A DNA stretch of 64,000 nucleotides from contig NZ_AOMO01000027.1 in assembly GCF_000338875.1 (NCBI RefSeq), positions 1-64,000 on the forward strand, written 5' to 3'. Source of the stretch: Vibrio mimicus CAIM 602. GTDB lineage: Bacteria; Pseudomonadota; Gammaproteobacteria; Enterobacterales; Vibrionaceae. Made by a program: the position numbers and the translations under genes. Of the stretch, positions 27,082-35,001 are shown one piece after another (the stretch's first letter is position 1; each line of letters opens with the position of its first letter). Below the pieces are notes generated by a model. It did not search any database. It was not told the origin of the DNA and saw only the letters and a program-made list of their open reading frames with translations.

Positions 27082-27978
27082 CTACGCAATTTTTCTTTCA
27101 CGCCGAGATTTTTTTGTTTCCCACTGAGTAATGAATGCCACGGAAAGCACAATGATCGCCGCACCAAGCCATAACCGACCTGGAGGCACCCATCCAAATA
27201 CCAGCCATCCAGCCAATACGTTTAACGGCAGTTTGGCGTGATCAAACGGTTGTACGAAAGAGGCATCTGCAACGGAATAGGCTTTAGCAATCGCCCACTG
27301 AGCCAATGCTGTCATTACCCCAGCCCCTATCAGTAATAGCCATAGAGTTTGGCCACTCGGCATTTGCCAGTCGGGGAGGGCAAGCAGTAAGTTAAATGGT
27401 GTGATCAGCAGCAGTAAATAAACCACCATGGTAGAAGGTGAATCGTGTGCCGAGAGTTTTTTAACCATGAGTGAGTAGCAAGCCCAGAAAAAAGCTGCAC
27501 CAACAGGTAAGAGTGAAGCCAGATTGAAATCATCCGCCCATGGCTCAAGAATGATCATGGCGCCCACAAAACCTGTGAGGGTGGCGAACCAACGCGCCAT
27601 GCCTACCTTTTCACGTAACCACAAACCGGAGCCGATGGTGGCAAACAGTGGCGAAGTCATTAACAGCGCGATACCTTGCCAAATGGGTACTGGGTAGGCC
27701 AACGCCCACAACCAGAGTTGAATGCCAATCACGGCTAAAAACACGCGCAGTAAATGCGCCCCAAAGCGCTGAGTGCGAAGCGACTGACGAATGCCCAGAG
27801 TTTTGAGATAAGGCAGAATGACAACAATCGCAATGGCGTATTGAACCAGCGCCACGGTAGTGGAGGCGAGGCCAAATTCAATACTGGCGTACTGCGCAAT
27901 GCTATTCACGACAGCGAAAGATAAACCGGCGGTCAGCATCCAAAGCGCACCTTGGATTGGGTGGTGTTTTATACTCAT
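27082..27978 (-). CDS. EamA/DMT-family membrane transporter
   Basis: 298 residues with ten predicted helices in two EamA repeats (first ALWMLTAGLSFAVVNSIAQY, second GAAFFWACYSLMVKKLSAH). Typical drug/metabolite exporter of unknown substrate. Ends in a basic tail (KKSRRERKIA). Followed on the same strand by the glutaredoxin-domain gene. Confidence 0.87.
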   Translation of the reverse strand: MSIKHHPIQGALWMLTAGLSFAVVNSIAQYASIEFGLASTTVALVQYAIAIVVILPYLKTLGIRQSLRTQRFGAHLLRVFLAVIGIQLWLWALAYPVPIWQGIALLMTSPLFATIGSGLWLREKVGMARWFATLTGFVGAMIILEPWADDFNLASLLPVGAAFFWACYSLMVKKLSAHDSPSTMVVYLLLLITPFNLLLALPDWQMPSGQTLWLLLIGAGVMTALAQWAIAKAYSVADASFVQPFDHAKLPLNVLAGWLVFGWVPPGRLWLGAAIIVLSVAFITQWETKKSRRERKIA

Positions 27979-28078
27979 GAATCAAAGAGGTGGTCGAAAA
28001 GTTGGTCTGAATCATACGTGGTAATCATGGGAAAACCAATCGTTGCGGTTGTTCAAGATTGTCGAAATCCTAAAACAA

Positions 28079-28100
28079 AAAAGCCAAGCGAAAGCTTGGC
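28079..28100 (-). terminator. Terminator of the porin gene
   Basis: On the minus strand GCCAAGC-TTTC-GCTTGGC followed by TTTTTTG. Just downstream of the porin stop at 28134. Confidence 0.88.
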
Positions 28101-28133
28101 CAAGAAGGACAATTTAGGAATTAAGCAGTGTGA

Positions 28134-29126
28134 TTAGAAATCGTAACGTAAACCAAGACGAATCGTATCTTCTACTTTGTAGCCAACTTTGTTGTCATCC
28201 AAATTGTTCAGCATATACGCGACGTAAGTGCGGAAGTTTTTGTTGAAGTCGTAACGGCCAGTCAGCTCGAAGAAATCTGACTTGTCAGTTTTGACATTGC
28301 TGATTTCAGTTTGGCGGTTTTGGTAAGCCGCAATCAAACGGAACTCTTTGGTGAATTTGTACTGAGCAGAAACTTCCACGCCATCAAACTCTTCTTTGGT
28401 TTTGTCGTCGATGTCGCCAGAGGTGTAAGTGGCACCCAGATAAAACGCATCCATGGTGTAGCCTAAGCCCGCAATCAGTTGATCGGCAGAGCCAGCACCA
28501 GTGCCATTGTCGTTACCTGAGTAACCCAAACCAATATCCAGGCCGAAAGGTAAAGAATAGAGACCTGAAATGCCGTAGCCGTCAGTGTCTTTCGCTTCGC
28601 CAGCAATGTAGCTTGCTTTGAGCTTGAGGCTTTCCATGTTGTAAGCGTAGAGGAAAGTATTGTTCACTTGCTCATTGCCTGAGTTGATAAAGGCTTTTTG
28701 GTCGCCAGTAAAGGTTGCGATGTCGGACATATCAGAAATTTGTACACCCGCCGTGTTTTGACGACCAAAAGAAACCGCACCGAAATCACCTTTCAAACCC
28801 GCGTACATATAACGTTGTTTGAAGCTGCTGTTTGCATCGTTGTCAGCCGAGGATTTAACGGTTTGCTCTGCTTCCCAAAAACCAAATCCTTTTAAGCCCT
28901 CAGTCAGAGAGGTTTCACCGGCCACATTCAAACGCATACGGCTTTTGTTTTGCATTGAGCCTTCAATCTCTTTACCACTGATGTTTGCGCCGCCGAAGTC
29001 ACCACGGAATTCCAAACGACCACCTACATTCAGAGAAGTGCCTTCCGCATCATAAACGGTGGCTGCCAAAGTAGAACCTGATACCACTGCCGAGAGAACG
29101 GCTAGAGCAACTGCTGCCTTTTTCAT
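28134..29126 (-). CDS. Outer-membrane porin
   Basis: 330 residues with a signal peptide (MKKAAVALAVLSAVVSGSTLAA) and the gram-negative porin pattern: alternating beta strands, N-terminal LNVGGRLEFRGDFGG, internal FSVGFGRQ-like VSFGRQNTAG, and a C-terminal aromatic end (RLGLRYDF) needed for assembly into the outer membrane. Similar to OmpU/OmpC-like trimeric porins of Vibrio but not recognisable as OmpU or OmpT. Own promoter upstream and strong terminator. Confidence 0.9.
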   Translation of the reverse strand: MKKAAVALAVLSAVVSGSTLAATVYDAEGTSLNVGGRLEFRGDFGGANISGKEIEGSMQNKSRMRLNVAGETSLTEGLKGFGFWEAEQTVKSSADNDANSSFKQRYMYAGLKGDFGAVSFGRQNTAGVQISDMSDIATFTGDQKAFINSGNEQVNNTFLYAYNMESLKLKASYIAGEAKDTDGYGISGLYSLPFGLDIGLGYSGNDNGTGAGSADQLIAGLGYTMDAFYLGATYTSGDIDDKTKEEFDGVEVSAQYKFTKEFRLIAAYQNRQTEISNVKTDKSDFFELTGRYDFNKNFRTYVAYMLNNLDDNKVGYKVEDTIRLGLRYDF

Positions 29127-29271
29127 TTTACTTACCTTATTTGAATTGATGGGCTTACTGCCCGACTTGTGATGACGCTAAGGTACTGATTAAAAATGAA
29201 TAATTCGTTGCTGTTTAATGACGTTTTAATTGAGTTTTTATGGCGACGGGATGACAAAGCCAAAAGAAGAA

Positions 29272-29305
29272 GGCGAAGCCCGACCTAATGGTCGCGAGCT
29301 TCGCC
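29272..29305 (-). terminator. Hairpin after ohr
   Basis: GGCGAAGC and GCTTCGCC pair, with an inner GACC-TAAT-GGTC. On the minus strand it is followed by TTCTTCTTTTGG, a loose T-rich tract. Confidence 0.65.
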
Positions 29306-29329
29306 GAAGAGATCAATTCAAGGATTTGC

Positions 29330-29752
29330 TTAGAGATCAAAGCCATTAACGCTGACTTTCACATCAATATTGCCACGTACTGCATTAGAGTAAGGGCAAA
29401 CTTGGTGAGCGACAGTCACTAACTGTTTGGCTTGTTCATCTTCCAAAGCGATGTGTGCTTCAAGAGCTACTGTAAGGGCAAAGCCACCTTGACCATTTGG
29501 GCCGATGCCCACGGTTGCCGTTACAGGCGCTTCTTTTAATGTGACTTTAGCTTCGCGGGCAACGTGCAAAATCGCGTTTGAGAAACAGGCGGCGTAACCT
29601 GCGGCAAACAGTTGTTCTGGGTTTGTGGCTGTGCCGTTACCGCCCATTTCTTTTGGGTAGCTGAGGTTCAGTTCCAGAAGTTTGTCATGAGTGCTGACGA
29701 CACCGTTACGTCCTGCAGAAGCGGTAGCTGAAGTTTGGTAAATGGTATTCAT
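29330..29752 (-). CDS. ohr: Organic hydroperoxide resistance protein Ohr
   Basis: 140-residue thiol peroxidase of the OsmC/Ohr family that detoxifies lipid and organic hydroperoxides. The reactive and resolving cysteines are present (Cys56 in AACFSNAI and Cys119 in VCPYSNAVRGN). The Ohr-type start YQTSATASAGRNG is typical. Divergent from ohrR, with two copies of a 17-bp operator-like repeat between them. Confidence 0.95.
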   Translation of the reverse strand: MNTIYQTSATASAGRNGVVSTHDKLLELNLSYPKEMGGNGTATNPEQLFAAGYAACFSNAILHVAREAKVTLKEAPVTATVGIGPNGQGGFALTVALEAHIALEDEQAKQLVTVAHQVCPYSNAVRGNIDVKVSVNGFDL

Positions 29753-29771
29753 TTTTTATGCCTCATTTAAG

Positions 29772-29849
29772 TTGTGTGCAATTTAATTGCTTGCAATCTT
29801 ATATCGAGTCTTTTGTTGTTTGCAAGTATATTGTGTGCAATTTAATTTT
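29772..29849. promoter_or_regulatory. OhrR operators: two 17-bp direct repeats
   Basis: TTGTGTGCAATTTAATT occurs at 29772-29788 and again at 29831-29847. The first copy contains a perfect palindrome GCAATT-T-AATTGC (29778-29790); the second is imperfect (GCAATTTAATTTT). MarR-type OhrR proteins bind such AT-rich palindromes between ohr and ohrR, so both promoters are probably covered. Confidence 0.8.
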
Positions 29850-29861
29850 TGAGGGTAAACC

Positions 29862-30320
29862 ATGGCCGCATCCAATATCGGCTGCCAAGCCCCCGTTGGC
29901 GATCTACTATTGTTGGAAAATCAAATCTGTTTTCCGCTCTACAGCGCGGCGAATGCGGTGATCCGGGCTTATCGTCCTTTGCTCGATAAACTGGATATCA
30001 CGTATTCGCAATATTTAGTGCTGTTGGTGCTCTGGCAGCAAAATGGCATCAATGTGAAAGATCTCGGCGCAAAGTTGCACTTGGATTCCGGGACTTTAAC
30101 GCCACTTTTGAAACGACTGGAAGTTAAAGGAATTGTGGAGCGTCGACGCGGTAGCAGTGATGAGCGAGTGCGCGAGTTATTTCTCACGCCAGCTGGGTTT
30201 GAACTGCAGCAGCAAGCGCGAGCAGTTCCGACACAGATGTTGTGTAAAATAAATCTCAGTGTGGATGAGCTCGTTACACTGAAGTCACTGTGTGAAAAAA
30301 TTCTGCACACTCTTGATTAG
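29862..30320 (+). CDS. ohrR: Organic hydroperoxide sensor/repressor OhrR (MarR family)
   Basis: 152 residues, MarR winged-helix repressor that leaves DNA when a cysteine is oxidised. The sensing Cys23 sits in the usual LLLENQICFPLYSAANA context, and Cys128 (TQMLCKI) matches the second cysteine of the two-Cys OhrR type. The DNA-contact wing RRRGSSDERVRELFLT is intact. GAGGG precedes ATG 29862. Confidence 0.93.
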   Translation: MAASNIGCQAPVGDLLLLENQICFPLYSAANAVIRAYRPLLDKLDITYSQYLVLLVLWQQNGINVKDLGAKLHLDSGTLTPLLKRLEVKGIVERRRGSSDERVRELFLTPAGFELQQQARAVPTQMLCKINLSVDELVTLKSLCEKILHTLD

Positions 30321-30438
30321 TGGACAGAAAGATTAATGGACTGAAGCGCGCATTTTCGATAATTGTGTGACTCATTTCTGCGTACTTTTTCAGTGGCTAG
30401 TTTAGAATCGCCGTTTTGTGTCTGGTCAAGGAAGAGAG

Positions 30439-31053
30439 ATGAGTCATATCCAATTTGCCAACCGAAGTTTATCCGTCGGTAAAGTGCTGTGTGTGGGGCG
30501 CAACTATGTTGAGCATATTCAGGAGCTGCAAAATAGCATTCCTGAGCAAATGGTGCTGTTTCATAAGCCTTCCTCAGCGGTTACTTCGAATTTGCGTTCC
30601 TTTCACCAAGAGCCTTTGCATTACGAAGCGGAGATCTGTTTCGTGGTCGAGAAAGGTCAGTATGTGGGCGTAGGAATAGGCTTAGATCTGACCAAACGAC
30701 AAATGCAGAGTTATCTCAAATCCAAGGGATTGCCTTGGGAACGCGCCAAAGCTTTCGACGGCGCAGCGGTACTGAGCCGTTTTGTGCCTTTGGAAGGGCT
30801 GGATGTCACCGATCTGAATCTCGAATTGCTCATCAACTGTGTCCGTGTACAAAAAGGGCATGTCAAACAGATGCTTTACTCACCACAAACCGTGTTGCAA
30901 GAGCTGAAAAGCTATCTGACGCTGGAAGATGGTGATGTCGTCATGACTGGCACACCACAAGGCGTGGGCGAAGTACATCAAGGTGATCTCTTTGTTGGGC
31001 GTCTCAAATGCGGTGAGCATACCTTGATTGAAGTGGAATGGCTGGCTGAGTAA
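30439..31053 (+). CDS. Fumarylacetoacetate hydrolase-family protein
   Basis: 204 residues, cytoplasmic metal-dependent hydrolase or decarboxylase (YcgM/FAHD1 type). Core pattern is complete: VGRNYVEHI, LFHKPSSAV, the metal-binding HYEAEICFVV and VVMTGTPQGVGEV. ATG 30439 follows AAGAGAG; the in-frame GTG-type start at 30418 adds seven odd residues. Substrate not decided (acylpyruvate or oxaloacetate-like acids are usual). Confidence 0.87.
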   Translation: MSHIQFANRSLSVGKVLCVGRNYVEHIQELQNSIPEQMVLFHKPSSAVTSNLRSFHQEPLHYEAEICFVVEKGQYVGVGIGLDLTKRQMQSYLKSKGLPWERAKAFDGAAVLSRFVPLEGLDVTDLNLELLINCVRVQKGHVKQMLYSPQTVLQELKSYLTLEDGDVVMTGTPQGVGEVHQGDLFVGRLKCGEHTLIEVEWLAE

Positions 31054-31099
31054 CCAGCCATTCTTTTTTGTGCATCGCGATCATGGGTAGGTCAAAAAG

Positions 31100-31417
31100 T
31101 TACGCAAAAACCACTAATTTAAGCAGCAGGAAAGATCCCATACTCACGACTGTGGTGAGTAACACGTTTTTGCTCACCCAAGCTAATAGACCCGCGAGAA
31201 GCGCTGCAAGTAGGTAAGGGTTGTTCCACTCTAGCCACAGCGTTTTTTCGGGCATAAACACAATCGGTGCCCAAATCGCGGTCAGTACTGCAGGCCCTGA
31301 GTAGCTGAGTAAGCGTTGCAATGTGGGGCTCAAGCGTAGTGGCAGTTTGGGTTCAAGAAACAGATAACGACTGAGGAATACCAGCGCTGTCATCGCGAAT
31401 ATCGAAAGCATGATCAT
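31100..31417 (-). CDS. azlD: AzlD-family small permease subunit
   Basis: 105 residues, about four membrane helices. Small partner of AzlC in branched-chain amino acid export. The start of this gene overlaps the AzlC stop by four bases (ATGA), so the two are translated together. Family stretch LSYSGPAVLTAIWAPIVF is visible. Confidence 0.87.
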   Translation of the reverse strand: MIMLSIFAMTALVFLSRYLFLEPKLPLRLSPTLQRLLSYSGPAVLTAIWAPIVFMPEKTLWLEWNNPYLLAALLAGLLAWVSKNVLLTTVVSMGSFLLLKLVVFA

Positions 31418-32133
31418 GGGCGACCTCCTATCAAACGTTCTGCACCGTAGCCTGCGAGCATCGCGCCAATACTGGCAAACATCAGGCTTCCTTCAATTCC
31501 CATCACTGTGAGTGCGACTGATAAAACCAGAGCCGTCAGTACCGAAATCAACACAGGCCAGCTTTTGATATTCGGGATCACAATCGCGATAAAAGTCGCA
31601 GCGACAGCAAATTCCAATCCCCACTGATTGAGATCGGGCAAATAGCGCCCCGCGACAATGCCCACCAAGCTAGCCAAATTCCAAATCAGATAAAAACTGA
31701 GCCCAGCCCCTAATGCATACCAGCGATTGAACTGCTTGTCGGTTTGTGAGCCGCAAATCGCAAACAATTCATCAGTAAGCAGAAAGCCCAAAGTGAGCCG
31801 CCAACGCAAGGGAAGTGGGCTGATTTTGCTGCGCATCGACACGCTGTACAGAAAATGACGCGAAGTAATGAAAAAGGTTGCGAGCAGCAAGGTGATGAGG
31901 CCAGTCCCTGTTTTAAACATGCCAATGGCGACCAGTTGCGCAGCCCCGGCATACAACACGGCTGAGAGTGCTTGGCTTTCGACCACTGACAAGCCAGCTT
32001 CAATCGCAAACGAACCTGCCAGCAAACCCCAAGGCAATACCGCAATGCTCAGAGGCAGCATGGCGACCGTTCCTTGCCAAAACAGTCGAGCAGGCGTGGG
32101 AGAATCATTAATCGTTAACACGGAATTATTCAT
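31414..32133 (-). CDS. azlC: AzlC-family branched-chain amino acid exporter subunit
   Basis: 239 residues with about seven helices; large subunit of an AzlCD (YgaZH-type) exporter. Typical sequence: AVLPWGLLAGSFAIEAGLS, GAAQLVAIGMF and FLLTDELFAI. Upstream partner of azlD. The AraC gene at 32271 lies upstream on the same strand with a 137-base gap, and a LysE-type gene lies beyond it, so the group looks like an amino-acid export locus. Confidence 0.88.
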   Translation of the reverse strand: MNNSVLTINDSPTPARLFWQGTVAMLPLSIAVLPWGLLAGSFAIEAGLSVVESQALSAVLYAGAAQLVAIGMFKTGTGLITLLLATFFITSRHFLYSVSMRSKISPLPLRWRLTLGFLLTDELFAICGSQTDKQFNRWYALGAGLSFYLIWNLASLVGIVAGRYLPDLNQWGLEFAVAATFIAIVIPNIKSWPVLISVLTALVLSVALTVMGIEGSLMFASIGAMLAGYGAERLIGGRP

Positions 32134-32161
32134 ACTCTTTCCAATTCATAGGAGAAAACTT

Positions 32162-32201
32162 TATACCCATCCGACTTGAAACTCCAAGCAGGAAGGGTAT
32201 A
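32162..32201. repeat. Intergenic inverted repeat, Vibrio-type
   Basis: TATACCCATCC (32162-32172) and GGAAGGGTATA (32191-32201) are inverted copies with one mismatch; an inner CTTG-AAACTC-CAAG extends the hairpin. This resembles the family of dispersed ATACCC...CTTG.AGTTGCAGG intergenic sequences I remember as common in Vibrio genomes. Confidence 0.5.
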
Positions 32202-32270
32202 TCAGAGCACAGCCATGAGTCACAAGCTTGGATAATCTTGCGCGGCAAGCATGCAGAGAATTCTGAACAT

Positions 32271-33101
32271 TTAAGGTCTTGCGTACTGCTTTGGGGTGAT
32301 CCCCAGTGCCTTTTTAAAATGGCGATGCAGATGGCTTTGATCGTGGAAGCCGCACTCTTGCGCGGTATTCGAAATGCTTAAACCCTGTTTTAAGAGTTTT
32401 TTGGCGAGGCGCAAGCGTGCTTGGATCTGATAGGCGTGCGGTGGTAAACCAAACTGTTTTTGGAAAGTGCGTACCAGATGAAAAGGGCTTAATCCAGCCA
32501 GTTGAGCCAACTCTTCGAGTGAGACATCCGCTTGTGGGAAATCGTCGAGAAACTCTTTTACCAACAGAAGCGGTCGCAGTGCCGATAAAGGCTGATCGGC
32601 TTTCGGAGCCGTGCGGCTGTGGCGCGTCATCAACTTAACCAAGCTGGCATAAATCAACGTTTCACGCAGTAAACGGTTGGTGGATTTTTCGAGCGTATCA
32701 AACACTAAGCGCAGTTGGTTGGCGAGTTCAGGATCGTAAACCACAGCTTGCGGAAAATAAGGCGCACCTGTGTTAGCGCCAAGCTCTTTGGCCACTGACT
32801 CAAACTGCTCTGGGAGTGGATACATGGCCTTATAGGCCCAACCGCCTTCCACTGCAGAGTGCCCGGTGTGCACTTCGTCGGCGTTGACCAAGATAATGCT
32901 GTCTTGCGGAGCAATATGATTGCCACCTGTACGGTAGAAACATTGTGCGCCGCGCTCAATAACTCCGACTGTGTACCCTTCATGGCTGTGGCGAGAAAAG
33001 TTTTGCGTTTCGTATTGCGCATCGAGCAGCTCTAGACCGCCAAATTCTTCGGCAATCTGGAATTTTGCTTGTTCTTTATTTTTGCCTGCTGAATCGCTCA
33101 T
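32271..33101 (-). CDS. AraC-family regulator (AraC-binding cupin plus HTH)
   Basis: 276 residues: N-terminal cupin sensor (about 25-160, HSHEGYTVGVIERG) and C-terminal AraC DNA-binding domain with two helix-turn-helix units (VSLEELAQLAGLSPFHLVRT; ISNTAQECGFHDQSHLHRHF). It lies between azlCD and a divergent LysE-type exporter gene, so it probably controls amino-acid export. Effector unknown. Confidence 0.88.
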   Translation of the reverse strand: MSDSAGKNKEQAKFQIAEEFGGLELLDAQYETQNFSRHSHEGYTVGVIERGAQCFYRTGGNHIAPQDSIILVNADEVHTGHSAVEGGWAYKAMYPLPEQFESVAKELGANTGAPYFPQAVVYDPELANQLRLVFDTLEKSTNRLLRETLIYASLVKLMTRHSRTAPKADQPLSALRPLLLVKEFLDDFPQADVSLEELAQLAGLSPFHLVRTFQKQFGLPPHAYQIQARLRLAKKLLKQGLSISNTAQECGFHDQSHLHRHFKKALGITPKQYARP

Positions 33102-33202
33102 GCCGCTTCCTTGTGGTTTCTCTTAGCGAGTCTACTGCAAATTGAGTGGAAGTTTTTGTACAAAATTGCTCTTAAGCTACGAATAAATACATCGATCCTC
33201 AA

Positions 33203-33226
33203 ACTACTTGGAGTTGCAGGTAGGCG
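33203..33226. repeat. Dispersed Vibrio intergenic repeat fragment
   Basis: The stretch with ACTACTTGGAGTTGCAGG followed by TAGGCG matches a sequence I remember seeing repeatedly between genes in Vibrio genomes. It lies in the divergent promoter region of the AraC and LysE genes. Only one copy is clear in this window. Confidence 0.4.
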
Positions 33227-33339
33227 ATGTCTTTTTATCTCTGGCTAGAAATGAATGAGATTGGATTATCTTTAAGATGGAAATAGCGGTATCTCTCCTA
33301 TAAAATCCGCCGCTTTCCTGTTTTAACAAGATTTTCAAC

Positions 33340-33968
33340 ATGATTGATGTTTCGGTATTACCGGTATATCTCACCGCGGTATTGGCGCTGCTGCTGATCC
33401 CTGGGCCAGATATGCTGCTGATTGCCAGCTCTAGTATGAGCTACGGACGACGAGTTGGTTTGTTTGCCAGCTTGGGCAATGCCACATCAGGATGATTTTA
33501 ACCTTACTCGCGGCTTTGGGAGTATCGGCGCTGATTGCCATGAACCCATTAGCGCTTAACGTGCTGCATTTGTTGGGTGGGGCGTACCTACTCAAAATGG
33601 CGTGGGATTGCCTACGCGCGGATGCGGCGCAAGCACCAACTTTAGAAGATGCACAAGCGGTGGCGAAAACCTTCTACCAACGCGCCTTGGTCAGCAATCT
33701 TCTTAATCCCAAAGCCTTGGTGTTTTTTGTGCTGTTTTTACCGCAGTTTGTTTCCGCCAATATTGCCGCAAGCTCTGCTGAACAGATGCTCGCGCTTGGG
33801 CTTGTGCTGAACGTATGCGGCTTGCTGTTTAACTTGCTGCTGGTGGCGTTGGTTGGTGTGTTTGGGCGCTCATTACTGGACAACCAGCGCTTTCGCACTT
33901 ATCAACACAAAGTGATGGGTGGGGTATTTTTGCTGCTGGCACTTTGGATGCTGAGCGATTTTATTTAG
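33340..33968 (+). pseudogene. LysE/RhtB-family amino-acid exporter, frameshifted
   Basis: The N-terminal part reads from ATG 33340 (MIDVSVLPVYLTAVLALLLI, then PGPDMLLIASSS, the RhtB signature) and stops at a TGA after GNATSG. The rest, MILTLLAALGVSALI to the stop at 33968, is in the next frame. Adding one G to the GG at 33490-33491 joins them into a normal protein of about 209 residues. Six helices expected. Divergent from the AraC gene, which may control it. The lesion is a homopolymer loss, so it may be a sequencing error. Confidence 0.85.
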
Positions 33969-33988
33969 GTGTCACCTAGTAATGTCAA

Positions 33989-34018
33989 AGCCATAGACTT
34001 ACGCCTATGGCTTTTTTA
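33989..34018 (+). terminator. Terminator after the LysE-type gene
   Basis: AGCCATAG and CTATGGCT pair around an eight-base loop and are followed by TTTTTATTT. Confidence 0.85.
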
Positions 34019-34097
34019 TTTGTGTTTAGTGTTGGGTATGCGAGTTCGGTTAACGAATCGACCCCAATAATTATCGGTCTAGGTTTATTGTCACCGA

Positions 34098-34802
34098 TTA
34101 AACCACGAAGGCGGAAACTAGACCGATCAAGCCACCAAACACGCCGCCCCAAATCACTAGCCAGCCAAGGTGTTCTTTAATCATCTTCTGCACGATTTCT
34201 TTGACCAATTGCGGGGTCAGTTCATTTAAGCGCTGATCGATGATGCCTTCGATATTGGCTTTAATCTCATCAAGCATGGCAGGGGATTCTAATTGCCCTT
34301 TTAGTGCTTCACGTACCGACTCGCTCTGGCTGATCTCAACAATCGCATCTTGCATCTTCTCCACAAATGGTTGTTTCAATGGCTCAAGCGCTTGTGCACC
34401 GCCAAACATCGCCAACATGCCACCGAATGAGGATTGGCTGATCACTTCAACCAGAGAATCAAACGTCGGGTTGAAATCGACTTTGGCGATCACAGGTTGC
34501 AGATCGAGGTTCATCGCACCATTCATCTCTTTATTGAGGAAGCGGTCGATGTTCGCGTCGGTAAAAAATTGCTCCATCATCAGCTGTTTGATTGCGGCTT
34601 TGAAATCTTCAAAACGCGCTGGAATCACGCCTGAGCCGTACAATCCCGGCACTTTTTCAAACAGCATATGAATGGCGAGCCAGTTGGTGATCGCGCCGGA
34701 AAAGGCAAACAGGCCAGCGTAAAAAGCATAGTTGTTAGGCAGGAAATAGCCGACACCCATCAGTGCCAGCGCCACTAAATTGGTAATAAGGCTTTTGTTC
34801 AT
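34098..34802 (-). CDS. DUF445-family membrane protein
   Basis: 234 residues. N-terminal membrane helices (about 5-50, LVALALMGVGYFLP and FAFSGAITNWLAIHMLFEKV), a long amphipathic helical middle, and a final C-terminal helix (LVIWGGVFGGLIGLVSAFVV). This is the YheB/DUF445 pattern; function unknown, often linked to cell-envelope integrity. ATG 34802 follows AAGAGAA; a start seven codons upstream is in frame. Confidence 0.82.
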   Translation of the reverse strand: MNKSLITNLVALALMGVGYFLPNNYAFYAGLFAFSGAITNWLAIHMLFEKVPGLYGSGVIPARFEDFKAAIKQLMMEQFFTDANIDRFLNKEMNGAMNLDLQPVIAKVDFNPTFDSLVEVISQSSFGGMLAMFGGAQALEPLKQPFVEKMQDAIVEISQSESVREALKGQLESPAMLDEIKANIEGIIDQRLNELTPQLVKEIVQKMIKEHLGWLVIWGGVFGGLIGLVSAFVV

Positions 34803-34910
34803 GGTGTTCTCTTGGTTACTCAAAGTCTCACGTTGACATAACGGCCAACCGCTTTCAGGTTAATGCATGGAAAAAGTAGCGGAATTCTAAGTCAAAATCC
34901 CAGAAAGAGG

Positions 34911-34937
34911 AAAGCCCGCGAAACAGTCGCGGGCTTT
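34911..34937 (-). terminator. Terminator after the ABC exporter gene
   Basis: AAAGCCCGCG and CGCGGGCTTT pair around AAACAGT, with A and T runs on the two sides. Downstream of the minus-strand ABC gene. Confidence 0.88.
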
Positions 34938-35001
34938 TTCCTTCGTACTTGCAGTCTAGCTGCAACACCATGTCATTTGGGTGCAGTAGGGAGAAAGGAA
35001 G

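Noticed and set aside
27952..28137. 61-codon plus-strand frame between the EamA gene and the porin
   Set aside because: It runs through the EamA promoter and the porin terminator, with no ribosome site and no family resemblance.
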